Part shown: piece by piece, positions 49,042 to 58,220 of the stretch
Layout: every line of letters begins with the position of its first letter
How positions within the stretch are numbered: position 1 is the first letter of the stretch
Origin: Azospirillum canadense
GTDB taxonomy: Bacteria; Pseudomonadota; Alphaproteobacteria; Azospirillales; Azospirillaceae
Assembly (NCBI RefSeq): GCF_025961225.1
Contig: NZ_JAOQNG010000009.1
Span: forward strand, 91,001-155,000
Reading direction: 5' to 3'
DNA: 64,000 nt
Position numbers and translations under genes: made by a program
The notes under the pieces: generated by a model
What the model saw: the letters and a program-made list of their open reading frames with translations, nothing else
What the model was told of the DNA's origin: nothing
Databases searched by the model: none

Positions 49042-50049
49042 TCACGCGGCAATGTCGACGACAATCTTGCCACTGGCGCTTCCATCCTTGATCGCGACAT
49101 GCGCCTCGTCAGTCTGCTCCAGGGAGAAGCGGCGCGGATCGAGCCGAGGCAGCAGCTTGCCAGCTTCGACCAGGGAGGCAGCTTGGCGCAAAATGTCACC
49201 GTGATGCAGCATTCCTTCCCCCGTCAGCATAGGAAGCAAGGTGAAGACGCCTGAATAGGTCGCTGCACGGAATGACAGCGGCGACAGCGCGTGCGTCCCC
49301 CAGCCCAGGCAGCTGACCACATGCCCGAAGCGCCGGACCGCTTGGAAAGAGGCGTCGAGCACCGGCCCCCCAGCGGTGTCATAAACCAAGTCGAAGCCGC
49401 GGCCTTGCGTGTGACGGGCAACGTACGCTTCGACCGTCTCGGCGCGGTAATCGATGGCGGTGGCGCCCAGCTGCTCGACGGTTGCCTTCTTGTCCGCGGA
49501 GTCCGTCGCCCAGACGGCCGCTCCAAATGCACGGGCAATTTGTACGGCCACATGGCCCACACCGCCGGCGCCTCCCTGGACCAGAACCGTTTGGCCGGAT
49601 CGGATGCCGGCGCGATCAACCAATCCCTCCCAGGCCGTGATGGTGATCAGCGGCAGCGCAGCGGCCTCACGCATTGTCAGATTGGCCGGCTTGTGCGCAA
49701 GCAAGTCGGCCTCGACCGCGGCATATTCCGCCAGCGAGCCCTGCCGGCCACCGACGCCGCCGGTCATCCCGTAGACCTGATCGCCCGCCTTGAAGGTGGT
49801 GACTCCGGAACCGACGGCAACGACCTCGCCCGCCAGGTCGATGCCGAGTATGGCCGGCAGCGGGTGCTTGGCGTGCGCCGCTGCGCCGGCACGGATCTTG
49901 GTGTCCAGCGGGTTGACGCCGCTGGCGGCGATGCGCACCAGCACCTGACCGGGCCCGGCCGCTGGCCGCGCGACATCGGTCAGCCGAAACGGGGCGTCGT
50001 ACGCGTCCAGCACCAGAGCGCGCATGGTGTTGCTCGGTTCGTGGGACAT
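49042..50049 (-). CDS. zinc-independent quinone oxidoreductase (MDR family)
   Basis: A 335-residue medium-chain dehydrogenase. It has the GroES-like start (RIAASGVNPLDTKI), the nucleotide-binding motif QGGAGGVGHVAVQIA, and no structural or catalytic zinc Cys, as in QOR-type enzymes. It reduces quinones or activated alkenes with NAD(P)H. It is divergent from a LysR gene and about 120 bases away, the classic target arrangement. AAGG precedes the ATG at 50047-50049. Confidence 0.85.
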   Translation of the reverse strand: MSHEPSNTMRALVLDAYDAPFRLTDVARPAAGPGQVLVRIAASGVNPLDTKIRAGAAAHAKHPLPAILGIDLAGEVVAVGSGVTTFKAGDQVYGMTGGVGGRQGSLAEYAAVEADLLAHKPANLTMREAAALPLITITAWEGLVDRAGIRSGQTVLVQGGAGGVGHVAVQIARAFGAAVWATDSADKKATVEQLGATAIDYRAETVEAYVARHTQGRGFDLVYDTAGGPVLDASFQAVRRFGHVVSCLGWGTHALSPLSFRAATYSGVFTLLPMLTGEGMLHHGDILRQAASLVEAGKLLPRLDPRRFSLEQTDEAHVAIKDGSASGKIVVDIAA

Positions 50050-50137
50050 GTTCGTGATCCTTCTGAACGGTGTTCGTTGCCTTGACTGGTTCGGAGGATC
50101 GGCCCAACGCAGTTGTTTGGAAATCAACGTTCTTGTT

Positions 50138-50156
50138 CGGAAACCATGCATTTCCG
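50138..50156. promoter_or_regulatory. LysR-type dyad between oxidoreductase and regulator
   Basis: CGGAAA (50138-50143) and TTTCCG (50151-50156) form a perfect dyad with a 7-base centre. A related TTTGGAAATC lies at 50116-50125. It is next to the regulator's start and 90 bases from the oxidoreductase start. Confidence 0.55.
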
Positions 50157-50167
50157 TATGATACGGC

Positions 50168-51022
50168 ATGGAGTGGAGCGACCTTCGAATCTTCCTGGCG
50201 ATTGCCCGCGAGGGCACGCTCGGCGCGGCGGCGCGGCGCATCGGACAGACCCAGCCGACGATGGGACGGCGTTTGCGCGCGCTGGAGGCGGCGGTCGGCC
50301 ACACGCTGTTCCAGAGAACGAGCGACGGCTTCGTGCTGACCGATGAAGGGGCTGCGGTGCTGCGCCATGCCGAGCGCATGGAGGAGGAGAGCTTGGCGTT
50401 GGACCGCGAGTTGGCCGGTCAGGGCGGGCGGTTGGAGGGCAGCTTGCGGGTGTCGTCCTCCGACTGGTTTGGCCTCCACATGCTGACACCGCTCATTTAT
50501 GAGTTCACCCGACGTCACCCGGGAGTAACCGTGGAGTTGCTGACCGATTCGCGGCTGCTGAGCCTTTCCAGGCGCGAGGCGGATCTCGTGTTTCGTATTC
50601 GTCCATTCGACGAGCCGGAAGTGGTGCAGCGCAAGCTGACCCGTATCGAATACGCTCTTTACGGTGTTGCCGGGAGCCCAACGCCGAACGTTGGTGATGG
50701 CACGGGCTGCGCGCTGGTCACCATGAACACCACCTTCGGCGGCATGCCGGATGTCGCGTGGCTCCAGCGAATGCTCCCAAATGCCCGCATCGCGTTTCGA
50801 AGCAACAACCGCGATGCCCAGGCTTATATGTCTGCCTTAGGCGTCGGATTGGTTGTTCTCCCACGCCCTATTGGGGATGCGTTGGATGGACTGCAGGTCA
50901 TTGATCTTGGCGAGCCGCCACCAGGACGCGATGTTTGGATCGGCTATCATCAGGATCTTCGCCGTTTGGCGCGGCTGCGCGCCTTCCTCGATCTGACGAT
51001 TGAGCGTCTTTCGAAAGATTGA
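50168..51022 (+). CDS. LysR-family transcriptional regulator
   Basis: A 284-residue regulator. The winged helix (about 1-60) shows DLRIFLAIAREGTLGAAARR, QTQPTMGRRLRALE and FQRTSDGFVLTDEG. The co-inducer domain follows, ending GYHQDLRRLARLRAFLDL. It probably activates the divergent quinone oxidoreductase in response to an electrophile or quinone. The start ATG at 50168 has no strong ribosome site. Confidence 0.88.
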   Translation: MEWSDLRIFLAIAREGTLGAAARRIGQTQPTMGRRLRALEAAVGHTLFQRTSDGFVLTDEGAAVLRHAERMEEESLALDRELAGQGGRLEGSLRVSSSDWFGLHMLTPLIYEFTRRHPGVTVELLTDSRLLSLSRREADLVFRIRPFDEPEVVQRKLTRIEYALYGVAGSPTPNVGDGTGCALVTMNTTFGGMPDVAWLQRMLPNARIAFRSNNRDAQAYMSALGVGLVVLPRPIGDALDGLQVIDLGEPPPGRDVWIGYHQDLRRLARLRAFLDLTIERLSKD

Positions 51023-51368
51023 CAACATGTTCTGCCCGGTCGGCTATGCCATAGAAGGCTCGCCGCGCCGTGAACCAACGAGGCGCGCCGGCGCCCTCCG
51101 CTGATGTATCCGCAGCGTGTCGTCGAAGACACCTCACCCAGCCAAGTCGCCGGGGAGCATCTGCGGGTCAAGCCCGAAGTGGTCGATTCAACGCATCGGT
51201 CCCCCGTCCTCGCGACCTTAGCAATATCAAGATTGCCGCTCAGGTTAGGGGTTGATGCTGCCAAGGACGTGTCGCATCCGGACAAGGCCGCGGTCGCAAT
51301 GGCTTAATTGGGAGCATCGTCGGACAGGGTGCGCTTGCGCAAGCGTGGCCGTTCTCACATCAGATCGA
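51023..51368. other. intergenic, no gene
   Basis: About 345 bases between the LysR gene and the SLC13 gene. Frames are short and lack ribosome sites. I see no palindrome of note. The promoter of the truncated permease should lie here. Confidence 0.35.
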
Positions 51369-52187
51369 ATGCTGAGAGGATACCGATCGACTCCCGATCA
51401 GATTTTCGTCCTGATCCTTCTGGCGGGCGTGTTCGTCGCGTTCATCCGGGAATGGGCCCCGGCCGATCTGGTCGCGCTCTCGACGACCACCATCCTGCTC
51501 GCCACCGGTATCCTGACCACGAACGATACGCTGGAGGTGTTCAGCAACGCCGGCGTCCTCACCGTGGGCGCCATGTTCGTCCTGTCGGCGGCGCTGGACC
51601 GCACCGGCTGCATTGAGTCGCTGGGCAACGCCTCCCTGGCCCTGGTCGGCCGGTCGCGCCGGGTGGCGGTCCTCGGGCTCGTCCTGCTGGCGGCGGCGGT
51701 GTCCGCGGTGATCAACAACACTCCTGTCGTGGTGATCCTGACGCCGGTGGTGATCCGGCTCCGCCAGCACCTGAAGACGGCGCCGTCCAAAATGCTGATT
51801 CCGCTGTCCTACGCGGCGGTCTTCGGCGGTACCTGCACGCTGATGGGCACCTCGACCAACCTGCTGGTCGATGGCGTGGCACAGCGGCTCGGCCAGCCGA
51901 CCTTCGGGCTGTTGGAAATCGCGCCGCTCGGCCTGCTGATGACCGCGCTCGGCGCGGCCTACCTGATGCTGTTCGCCGACCGGATGCTGCCGGTGCGGGA
52001 GACGGTCTCGGACCTGCTGTCCGGCCACCCGAAGCGGCAGTTCCTGACGGAGATGATCGTCCCGCCCGCCTCGCCCGTCATCGGCAAGTCTCTGGGGAAG
52101 GCGAAGCTCGCCAACCTGTCCGGCAGGCGGATCGTTGATGTCCTGCGCGGCGACGTGAGCCTGCGCCGGCGTGTTGCAAGGAGGTGA
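51369..52187 (+). pseudogene. SLC13/DASS-type permease, 3' truncated by a MITE-like element
   Basis: The first 266 codons or so are a normal N-terminal half of a SLC13-family permease, with spans such as ILLAGVFVAFIREWAPADLV, the NNTPVVVILTPVV signature and GGTCTLMGTSTNLLVDG. Family members run to about 590 residues with paired TrkA_C domains. Here coding changes at 52166 into a short inverted-repeat element and stops at 52187. A trimmed carrier is unlikely to work. Confidence 0.8.
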
Positions 52188-52277
52188 GACGGGCAAGAGG
52201 TTGCCCCATCGGCGTCGCCTGATCACCAACGGGGCTGGGGCGTCTCTTTCCCCGCTCGCCTCGCTGCAACACGCCGG
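52166..52277. mobile_element. 112-bp MITE-like element related to IS5
   Basis: The ends are perfect 13-bp inverted repeats, CCGGCGTGTTGCA (52166-52178) and TGCAACACGCCGG (52265-52277). Bases 52212-52276 are the exact reverse complement of 60542-60606, the outer 3' end of the IS5-type element further on. It has no coding capacity. No clear target duplication was found. It interrupts the SLC13 gene. Confidence 0.7.
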
Positions 52278-52356
52278 TTTGCCCGCCCCCCCCCGCCTGC
52301 CGAAGACACCGCAGCCCGGCAGCGCCGTCCCCGAGTTCGGCCGCACGCCGCGTCCA

Positions 52357-53910
52357 TCAGACGGTGACGATCCAGGACGCATTGAAGTCCTGCTTCAGGA
52401 CGCCTTGCAGGGTCACATCATGCCCGTTGCCGAAGGCGATCACGGCGTAGCCGGCGGCGTTCGAGCCCACCGTGTGACTCATCCCCGCCGCGATGCCGAT
52501 GCGATCGTTCTGGGCGCCCTTGAAGTCGGTGATGAGGTCATGCCCGCCTCCCGGCTGAAAGGCGAAGGTGTCCGCGCCCGCGCCGCCGGTGAGCGTGTCC
52601 TGGCCGAGATCGCCGGAGAGCCAGTCGTCGTCCTGGTCGCCGTACAGCAAATCGTTGCCCTCACCGCCGTACAGCGTGTCCTTGCCAGCCCCGCCGTAGA
52701 GCACGTCCGCCTCGCCGCCGCCGTCCAGCGTGTCGGTCCCGGCATCGCCCTTCAGCGTATCGTTGCCGAAGCCACCGTCGAGGAGGTCGTCGCCGTCCGC
52801 GCCGATCAGCTTGTCGTTGCCCGACAAGCCATAGAACTGGTTGTTGAAGCCGTTGCCGTTGATGACGTTGTCCGTCTCGTTGCCGTTCACGGTGAGGCCG
52901 GCGGAATGGCCGAGGGTCACCTCCTCGATCCAGTTCGTCATCGTGTAATCCTGGACGCTGCACTGGACCTTGTCGTAGCCGCCACCGATGAACTCCTGCA
53001 CGGCGTCCCCAGGAGCGTCGATGATGTAGAGGTCATCGCCGGCGCCGCCAGCCATCCAGTCGTTGCCGCTGCCCCCATTCAGCGTGTCAGCTCCAGCCCC
53101 GCCGTCGAGCCAATCGTTGCCATCACCACCGGACAGGCTGTCGTTGCCGGTCTGGCCCCACAGAAAGTCGTAGTCCTGATCGCCGTTGAGCGTGTCGTTG
53201 CCGGCACCACCGACCAGCCCGTCGCGGCCATAGCCGCCGGACAGCAGGTTGTTGCCGTCCTGTCCGTAGAGCAGATCGTTCGACGCCTCGCCGGTGTGGG
53301 ACTCGCCAACCTGTTTGGCAGACCAGAACCCCTCCCAGGTGAAGTGCTTGCCGCCTGTGGTCCCGGCGAGCTGGCCGCCGAAGTCGCCTTGGATCACCGG
53401 CGTGGTGATCAGCGCGAACTGGCCGTCCCAATGGTGCACCTTGGAGGCCCCGAAGCTGACCTGCTGGCCGTTCCACTGCGGGTCGGTCAGGTAGACGTGG
53501 TTGGCCCCGTTCAGCTGCTTGTCGCCCAGGTAGGTGCTGGTGCCGGTATTGTAACCGGCGTAGCCGACGGTGCTCGCCGTGGGGGTCGTGGCGCCATGGA
53601 AGTGGGCCAAGGTCGGATGCGCCGTGTTGCCGACGTAGTTGGTCGGCCCGATCGTCAAGGTGTCGACCGTGAAGGCGGACATCGCGAAGTCCGATGCGTT
53701 GTGCAGCTTCAGGTCGAGGTCGAAGCGCAGGTCGTTGGCGATGTCATTGGGCAGGTTGTCCTGGAAGAGGTAGGCGACCGGGGCGGAATCCGTGAAGCTC
53801 GGGGCGAGCGCGACCGTGCCGGAGGTCCCCGTGACGTTGACAACCGGCGCGGCTTTTTCCGCACCCAAGGTGGTGACGGTCCAGTTGTTGACTGTGAACG
53901 TCGATGCCAT
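52357..53910 (-). CDS. RTX-type calcium-binding repeat protein
   Basis: A 517-residue secreted-type protein. Residues 1-215 form an uncharacterised beta-rich domain starting MASTFTVNNWTVTTLG. Then come about 18 glycine-rich nonapeptide repeats (GGxGNDxLxGG, in two groups at about 217-310 and 375-470) separated by a beta insert (VTLGHSAGLTVNGNETDNVI). The C terminus (KQDFNASWIVTV) is typical of type I secretion substrates. GGAGG lies 5 bases before the ATG. No T1SS genes are nearby. It has no enzymatic domain I recognise. Confidence 0.85.
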   Translation of the reverse strand: MASTFTVNNWTVTTLGAEKAAPVVNVTGTSGTVALAPSFTDSAPVAYLFQDNLPNDIANDLRFDLDLKLHNASDFAMSAFTVDTLTIGPTNYVGNTAHPTLAHFHGATTPTASTVGYAGYNTGTSTYLGDKQLNGANHVYLTDPQWNGQQVSFGASKVHHWDGQFALITTPVIQGDFGGQLAGTTGGKHFTWEGFWSAKQVGESHTGEASNDLLYGQDGNNLLSGGYGRDGLVGGAGNDTLNGDQDYDFLWGQTGNDSLSGGDGNDWLDGGAGADTLNGGSGNDWMAGGAGDDLYIIDAPGDAVQEFIGGGYDKVQCSVQDYTMTNWIEEVTLGHSAGLTVNGNETDNVINGNGFNNQFYGLSGNDKLIGADGDDLLDGGFGNDTLKGDAGTDTLDGGGEADVLYGGAGKDTLYGGEGNDLLYGDQDDDWLSGDLGQDTLTGGAGADTFAFQPGGGHDLITDFKGAQNDRIGIAAGMSHTVGSNAAGYAVIAFGNGHDVTLQGVLKQDFNASWIVTV

Positions 53911-54264
53911 GCAAGCCTCCGCGGCGGACCAGTGGTGTGGGTTCCCCGCTGGAAGCCCCATGGTCGCCGACGCACGGCTGCCTCGGTCCTAGGGTCCCAC
54001 GCGCGCCGTTCCCACAGCGGCGCACGGGCTGCCAAACACGGCCACTCCGGGGCAGCGTCGCCCAGGGTGCCTCCAGGCGGGCGCGCGGTCTGTGAGCTGG
54101 ACCACATTTCACGGAAGCCCACAGCGTCCGCTCAGCAGCGGCCATGGCCGCGCTCCTGGCCGGAGACGGACCGTTGCAGCGCAGCCCTCGCAACCGATCG
54201 GCCTTGAACGCGCGACACCATGCCGGTCCTACCGGTGATGGTCGCCCCCGCGTCTCCGCTCCGG
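53911..54264. other. intergenic, no gene
   Basis: About 350 bases upstream of the RTX-type gene and downstream of the nuclease fragment. Open frames are overlapping and lack support. It must hold the RTX promoter. No palindrome of note was found. Confidence 0.35.
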
Positions 54265-54805
54265 TTACACCAGCACTCGTGAGATGGCCTGAATGGCCTT
54301 CATGCCGGTCCCGAAACGGGCGATGGACTCCCGGTGGCACTCCAGTTCGCCGTACGGCAGATAGCGCACCTGGAGGTCGGCCACGCGGGAAAACGCCGGT
54401 CGGGCCAGCTGGGCACGGACCTCCTCCTCGCGACCGTTCGGCGCCACCAGGAACATCCCCTCGAGGGCATGAGCCACAGTGCCGAGCGCCAAGTCGAGCA
54501 TGCGGACGATGCCCGAGTAGATCGAGGTGGAGTGCTCGACCTCGAAGGCGGCGGCGACGTGCGCCTTGTTGCGGTCGAGCCACAGCACGTCGATAAGCCG
54601 GACGGCATCGGCGCCAAGCGCCTGTTCAATGGCCTCCGCCAACCGCTCGAGGCAGCCTTCGCCGAGCTTGCCGCCGTTGTATGCCCGCCCGCGGTCGTTC
54701 GACGCGATCCACACGTCGTAGCCCAAGGCCCTGCCAAGGTCCTGGAGCCAGCCCTGGATTTCGGTATGCGTGCGGTCGCCCTCGCGCTCGGCAGCCGCGG
54801 CCTTA
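54265..54805 (-). pseudogene. nuclease-like gene, 3' half (split by IS630 and IS701)
   Basis: This piece is the C-terminal half of a gene whose 5' half is at 57374-58131. It reads RTHTEIQGWLQDLGRALGYD, then LIDVLWLDRNKAHVAAAFEV with EVEHSTSIYSGIVRMLDL, resembling PD-(D/E)xK-type restriction-like nucleases (ExE with a preceding Asp). It ends normally at 54265 with TAA. Removing the two elements and one TA rejoins the halves in frame at KAAKAAAA. It is inactivated. Confidence 0.7.
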
Positions 54806-55935
54806 GTGCACTGACGCAGACATAGGATTCACAACGGGCGGCCGACGTGCGAATCTGTCGGCATGGCCCAGACCGTCAGCATCATCGTTGGAGCGGAGGA
54901 CCGCGCGCTTGGCCGCGGTCCTCGGCGACCGGAACCACCCGCTCAAGCATGTGCAGCGGGCGAACATCATCATGCTCTCGGCCGAGCGGCTACCGGTGCA
55001 GAAGGTGGCGCGCCGCGCCGGTGTCAGCCGCCCGGCGGTCTGGCGCTGGCAGGTGCGCTACGCCGAACAGGGCGTGGACGGGCTGCTGCGCGACAAGACG
55101 CGTAAACCTGACCGGGCGCCATTGCCCAGGGCTACGGTGGCCAAGGCGCTGACCTGCTCGGAACCACCCGGCGCGGTGACCCATTGGACCGGCCGGGCAG
55201 TGGCCACGGCGGTCGGCATCAGCCTGCGCGCCGTGCAGCGCATCTGGGAGGCCAATCGCCTTCAGCCCCATCGCATCCGCACCTTCAAGCGCTCCAACGA
55301 CCCGGCGTTCGCCGCCACGATCGAGGACATCGTCGGCCTCTACATGGACCCGCCGTGCCACGCGGTGGTGCTGTCCATTGATGAGACGAGCCAGATCCAG
55401 GCGCTCGACCGCACCCAGCCCGGCCTGCCGCTGAAGCCCGGCAAGTGCGGGACGATGACCCACGACTACAAGCGCAACGGCACCACCACGCTGTTCGCCG
55501 CGCTGAACACGCTGGACGGTACGGTGGTCGGGCGCTGCTTGCCCAAGCACACCCACAAGGAGTTCATCAAGTTCCTGAACGCTGTGGAGTGCGCCGTCCC
55601 GGCGGGCAAGGTGATCCATGCCATCGTCGATAACTACGCCACCCACAAGCATCCCAAGGTCCTGGAATGGCTGGCCGATCACCCCCGCTGGGTCTTCCAC
55701 TTCACGCCCACCTCGGCCTCCTGGATCAATGCGGTCGAGGGCTTCTTCTCGATCATCACCCGCAGACGCATTCGGCGCGGCGTCTTCAAGTCCGTGGCCG
55801 ATCTCCAGGAGGCCATCGCCCGCTACATCCGCGAGCACAACAAGGCATCCAAGCCCTTCGTCTGGACCAAGCCCGCCGACACCATTCTCGCCAAGATCGC
55901 CCGGCTCCCTGCACCTTCTGAATGAGTCAGTGCAT
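54806..55935. mobile_element. IS630-family element 1 (inserted in the nuclease-like gene)
   Basis: The ends GTGCACTGAC and GTCAGTGCAT are imperfect inverted repeats, flanked by the TA target duplication (54804-54805 and 55936-55937). The 1130-bp element carries one transposase gene. The IS701 element lies directly beyond its right end, so it landed later. Confidence 0.85.
54863..55925 (+). pseudogene. IS630-family transposase with a 5' frameshift
   Basis: The main frame (from TTG 54888 to the stop at 55925) encodes a 345-residue protein with helix-turn-helix LPVQKVARRAGVSRPAVWRW and the DDE set: Asp in LSIDETSQIQA, Asp in IVDNYATHK and Glu in NAVEGFFS. The normal N terminus (MAQTVSIIVGAEDRA, from ATG 54863) is in another frame. 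Family members read EDRARLAAVLG at the join, so two bases appear lost near 54903-54912. Restart at TTG may still give protein. Confidence 0.75.
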
Positions 55936-55938
55936 TAG

Positions 55939-57373
55939 CACTACTTTGGCAGTTCTACTCCCGCCTGTATGGAGCGAGCCAGCACCGACAACACGGACAT
56001 CGGATCGGTGCCGTCTGAAGGATGTGCGCGAGAATGGCTCGGCGCACGGCGGGCAGCGTCGGTTGCGGCGGCGGTCCGCTGTTGCGCTTTGGCCTTTTTC
56101 CCCCACTCCGGGGCGGCAGCGAGCCGGAGGTGCTGGAGGAATGCCAAGGCGATCATCACCAGAAGCGCATGATGGTGCAGGCCGGACCAGCTGCGGCCCT
56201 CGAAATGATCCAGCCCCAGCTCTTCCTTCATCTGCTGGTGTCCCTGTTCGCAGACCCAGCGCGCCTTGATCCAGGACGCCAGGGTGCGGAGCGGCGTGTC
56301 TGGGGGCAAGTTGCTCAGGTAATATTTGGTCTCGCCGGAGCCGCGGCGTTCGCCGACCAACCAGACTTCGTCACCCGGCAGCGGGGTGCCCCCGCGCTGA
56401 CGCGGCCCATCAGCGACGCGGACGCGCACGGCGGCGAAATGGGCCGTGAGGGGCCCCTTCGTGCCGGTGCGCCACGTGAGGCGACGCCACACGGCGGTCT
56501 TCAGCATGGCCTGCGCGGTGACCGGCTTCTCGCTGGCGACGGCCCGCTTGCGTGGCCGACCGGTCGTGGCGACCGGCCAGGTCAGGGACACCGTGGTGGC
56601 GTACACCGCTTGCGTGCTCGTCACCCCCACCGCCCAGGCCAAGCCGCGCTGGCTGAGAGCGTGACGGAACGGGGCGCCATGGCCGTAGCCGGCATCGGCA
56701 ACGACACAGCCAAACCGCACCCCCAGGGCCAGGACCCGATCCACTTCCTCGATCGCCAGCTCCGGCTTGGTCCGCGGCTTCTGCTGGGCTTCCGGCACCT
56801 GCGCGCGCCGGCACCGATCGGGCTTGCTCGTCCACTCCTCAGGCAGGAACAGGCGCATGACCATCGGGACCGGCACCTCGCGGCGGGCCAGGGTCAGGGT
56901 GACCAGGACCTGGCAGTTGGCGGTCTTGCCCACGACGCCGGCATACTGCGCGGCGACACCGACGGAATGCTCGCCCTTCTTCAGCACGGCGGTGTCGTCA
57001 ATGGCCAGGATCGCATCCGGGCCGCCGACCAGCTGATCCGCCGTTCGCGCCAGGAGCGGTTCGAGCGGAGCCGTGTCCCAGGAGCGGCTGGCGATGAAGT
57101 TGTGCAGCTGGTCGTAGTCGCCGGGCGTCAACGCCGCGGCGATCGGCTGGACGCTCTTGCGTTCGGTGCGGCCGTACAGACCGCGGATGTACACCGGGGC
57201 CCAGCGCCGTCGGGCCTTGTGGCCCAGAGCGTCCAGAAACGGCTCCAGCCAAGCGTCCAACGCGGCTTCCCAGCTCCGCACCTCCAGCATGATCGCCTCC
57301 AGCGCCGGTCACCCCCTGAGCTGTACAACAGACCTCACCTCGCGCCCTCACGCGGGAACTGCCAAAGTAGTGT
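55939..57373. mobile_element. IS701-family element with TTAG duplication
   Basis: The ends CACTACTTTGGCAG (55939-55952) and CTGCCAAAGTAGTG (57360-57373) are perfect inverted repeats. The duplicated TTAG (55935-55938 and 57374-57377) fits the YTAR target of the family. The left copy straddles the end of the IS630 element, so this insertion is nested. The element is 1435 bp. Confidence 0.92.
55941..57290 (-). CDS. IS701-family transposase
   Basis: A 449-residue DDE transposase of normal length. The first Asp is in AILAIDDTAVLKKG, the second in VVADAGYG and the Glu near WVCEQGHQQMKEELGLD. The stop codon overlaps the terminal inverted repeat. The frame is intact. It has a paired KPRTKPELAIEE linker and may be active. 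Confidence 0.9.
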   Translation of the reverse strand: MLEVRSWEAALDAWLEPFLDALGHKARRRWAPVYIRGLYGRTERKSVQPIAAALTPGDYDQLHNFIASRSWDTAPLEPLLARTADQLVGGPDAILAIDDTAVLKKGEHSVGVAAQYAGVVGKTANCQVLVTLTLARREVPVPMVMRLFLPEEWTSKPDRCRRAQVPEAQQKPRTKPELAIEEVDRVLALGVRFGCVVADAGYGHGAPFRHALSQRGLAWAVGVTSTQAVYATTVSLTWPVATTGRPRKRAVASEKPVTAQAMLKTAVWRRLTWRTGTKGPLTAHFAAVRVRVADGPRQRGGTPLPGDEVWLVGERRGSGETKYYLSNLPPDTPLRTLASWIKARWVCEQGHQQMKEELGLDHFEGRSWSGLHHHALLVMIALAFLQHLRLAAAPEWGKKAKAQQRTAAATDAARRAPSHSRAHPSDGTDPMSVLSVLARSIQAGVELPK

Positions 57374-58131
57374 TAGCGGCCTTGGTGCTCTCCTCGCGCA
57401 CCTTGGCCAGGTCGCCTTCCCAGGCCGCCCGGGCGGCGGCATCGTCTTCCCGCGGCGGGGCGGTGTACCGGCCGGAGCCGACGTCGAACAGCAGGCCGCC
57501 GATGGCGCCCAAGTCGTTCGACAGCATCGTACGGTACTCGGCGTTGAGCGCCAGGATGCCCCGGCGCATGGCCAGGAACTCGTCCCACCTCCCAAGCTTC
57601 ACCTTGGCGCCGGTGAGAGCGTTGTAGCCGTTCACGATGGCTGTATTGAACGGCGGCACGATGGTCGGGTGCAGGAAGTAGAGCAAGTTGGCGACGGCCG
57701 GGCCGAGGCCTTTGATCTGCTTGGAGTCAAGCAACTGAACAGCGGCAAGAACCTGGGCCTCGGCGTTGCAGCACACGCAGGCGTCGAGCAGACGGCCGAA
57801 GGCGCGCTGGTTGTCGGCGTTCTCGTAGAGGTCGGGAATGCGAAGTTTTTGGTTTCCGTAGGAAGGCGTGGTCGGCGCCCTTGAAGATCTGGCGTTGCTC
57901 GGCGATGGAATGGACGACCGTTTCCAGAGATGAGCCGCGGTAGGCGTTACCAAAGGTGCCCGCCTCGATGTCCGCGACAACCTGCTGAATGCCCCTGCGG
58001 ATTGAACGGAAGGTTTTGACACGCTCCTCCCACTGGAACCACGACTGATAGGTGGCGTTCGGGTCTTCACGCCACCGCCCGATCAACGTACGCATCGCAT
58101 CCGGCAAGGTCGTTCCCCGGAGAAAGCCCAT
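57374..58131 (-). pseudogene. nuclease-like gene, 5' half with an A-run frameshift
   Basis: The 5' half of the gene continued at 54265-54805. It starts ATG 58131 (MGFLRGTTLPDAMRTLIGRW). The frame breaks near 57845 at a run of five A: with four A the reading goes on KPKLRIPDLYEN instead of KPKTSHSRP. Further on lies a helix-hairpin-helix-like KQIKGLGPAVANLLYFLHP followed by PPFNTAIVNGYNAL. It stops short at the TTAG insertion site. The intact protein would have been about 430 residues. Confidence 0.7.
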
Positions 58132-58220
58132 ACACCGACAAAGTAGATCGCCATATCGTCAGGACGCAACCGTGGAGACGTGACTTGCTCGCCACTTGCC
58201 CGCCGGCGGCTGGTCGGTTG

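Noticed and set aside
52357..53910. CRISPR-like array in the GC-rich repeats of the RTX gene
   Set aside because: The repeats are codon-level glycine-aspartate repeats of a protein, with no uniform direct repeat and spacer pattern.
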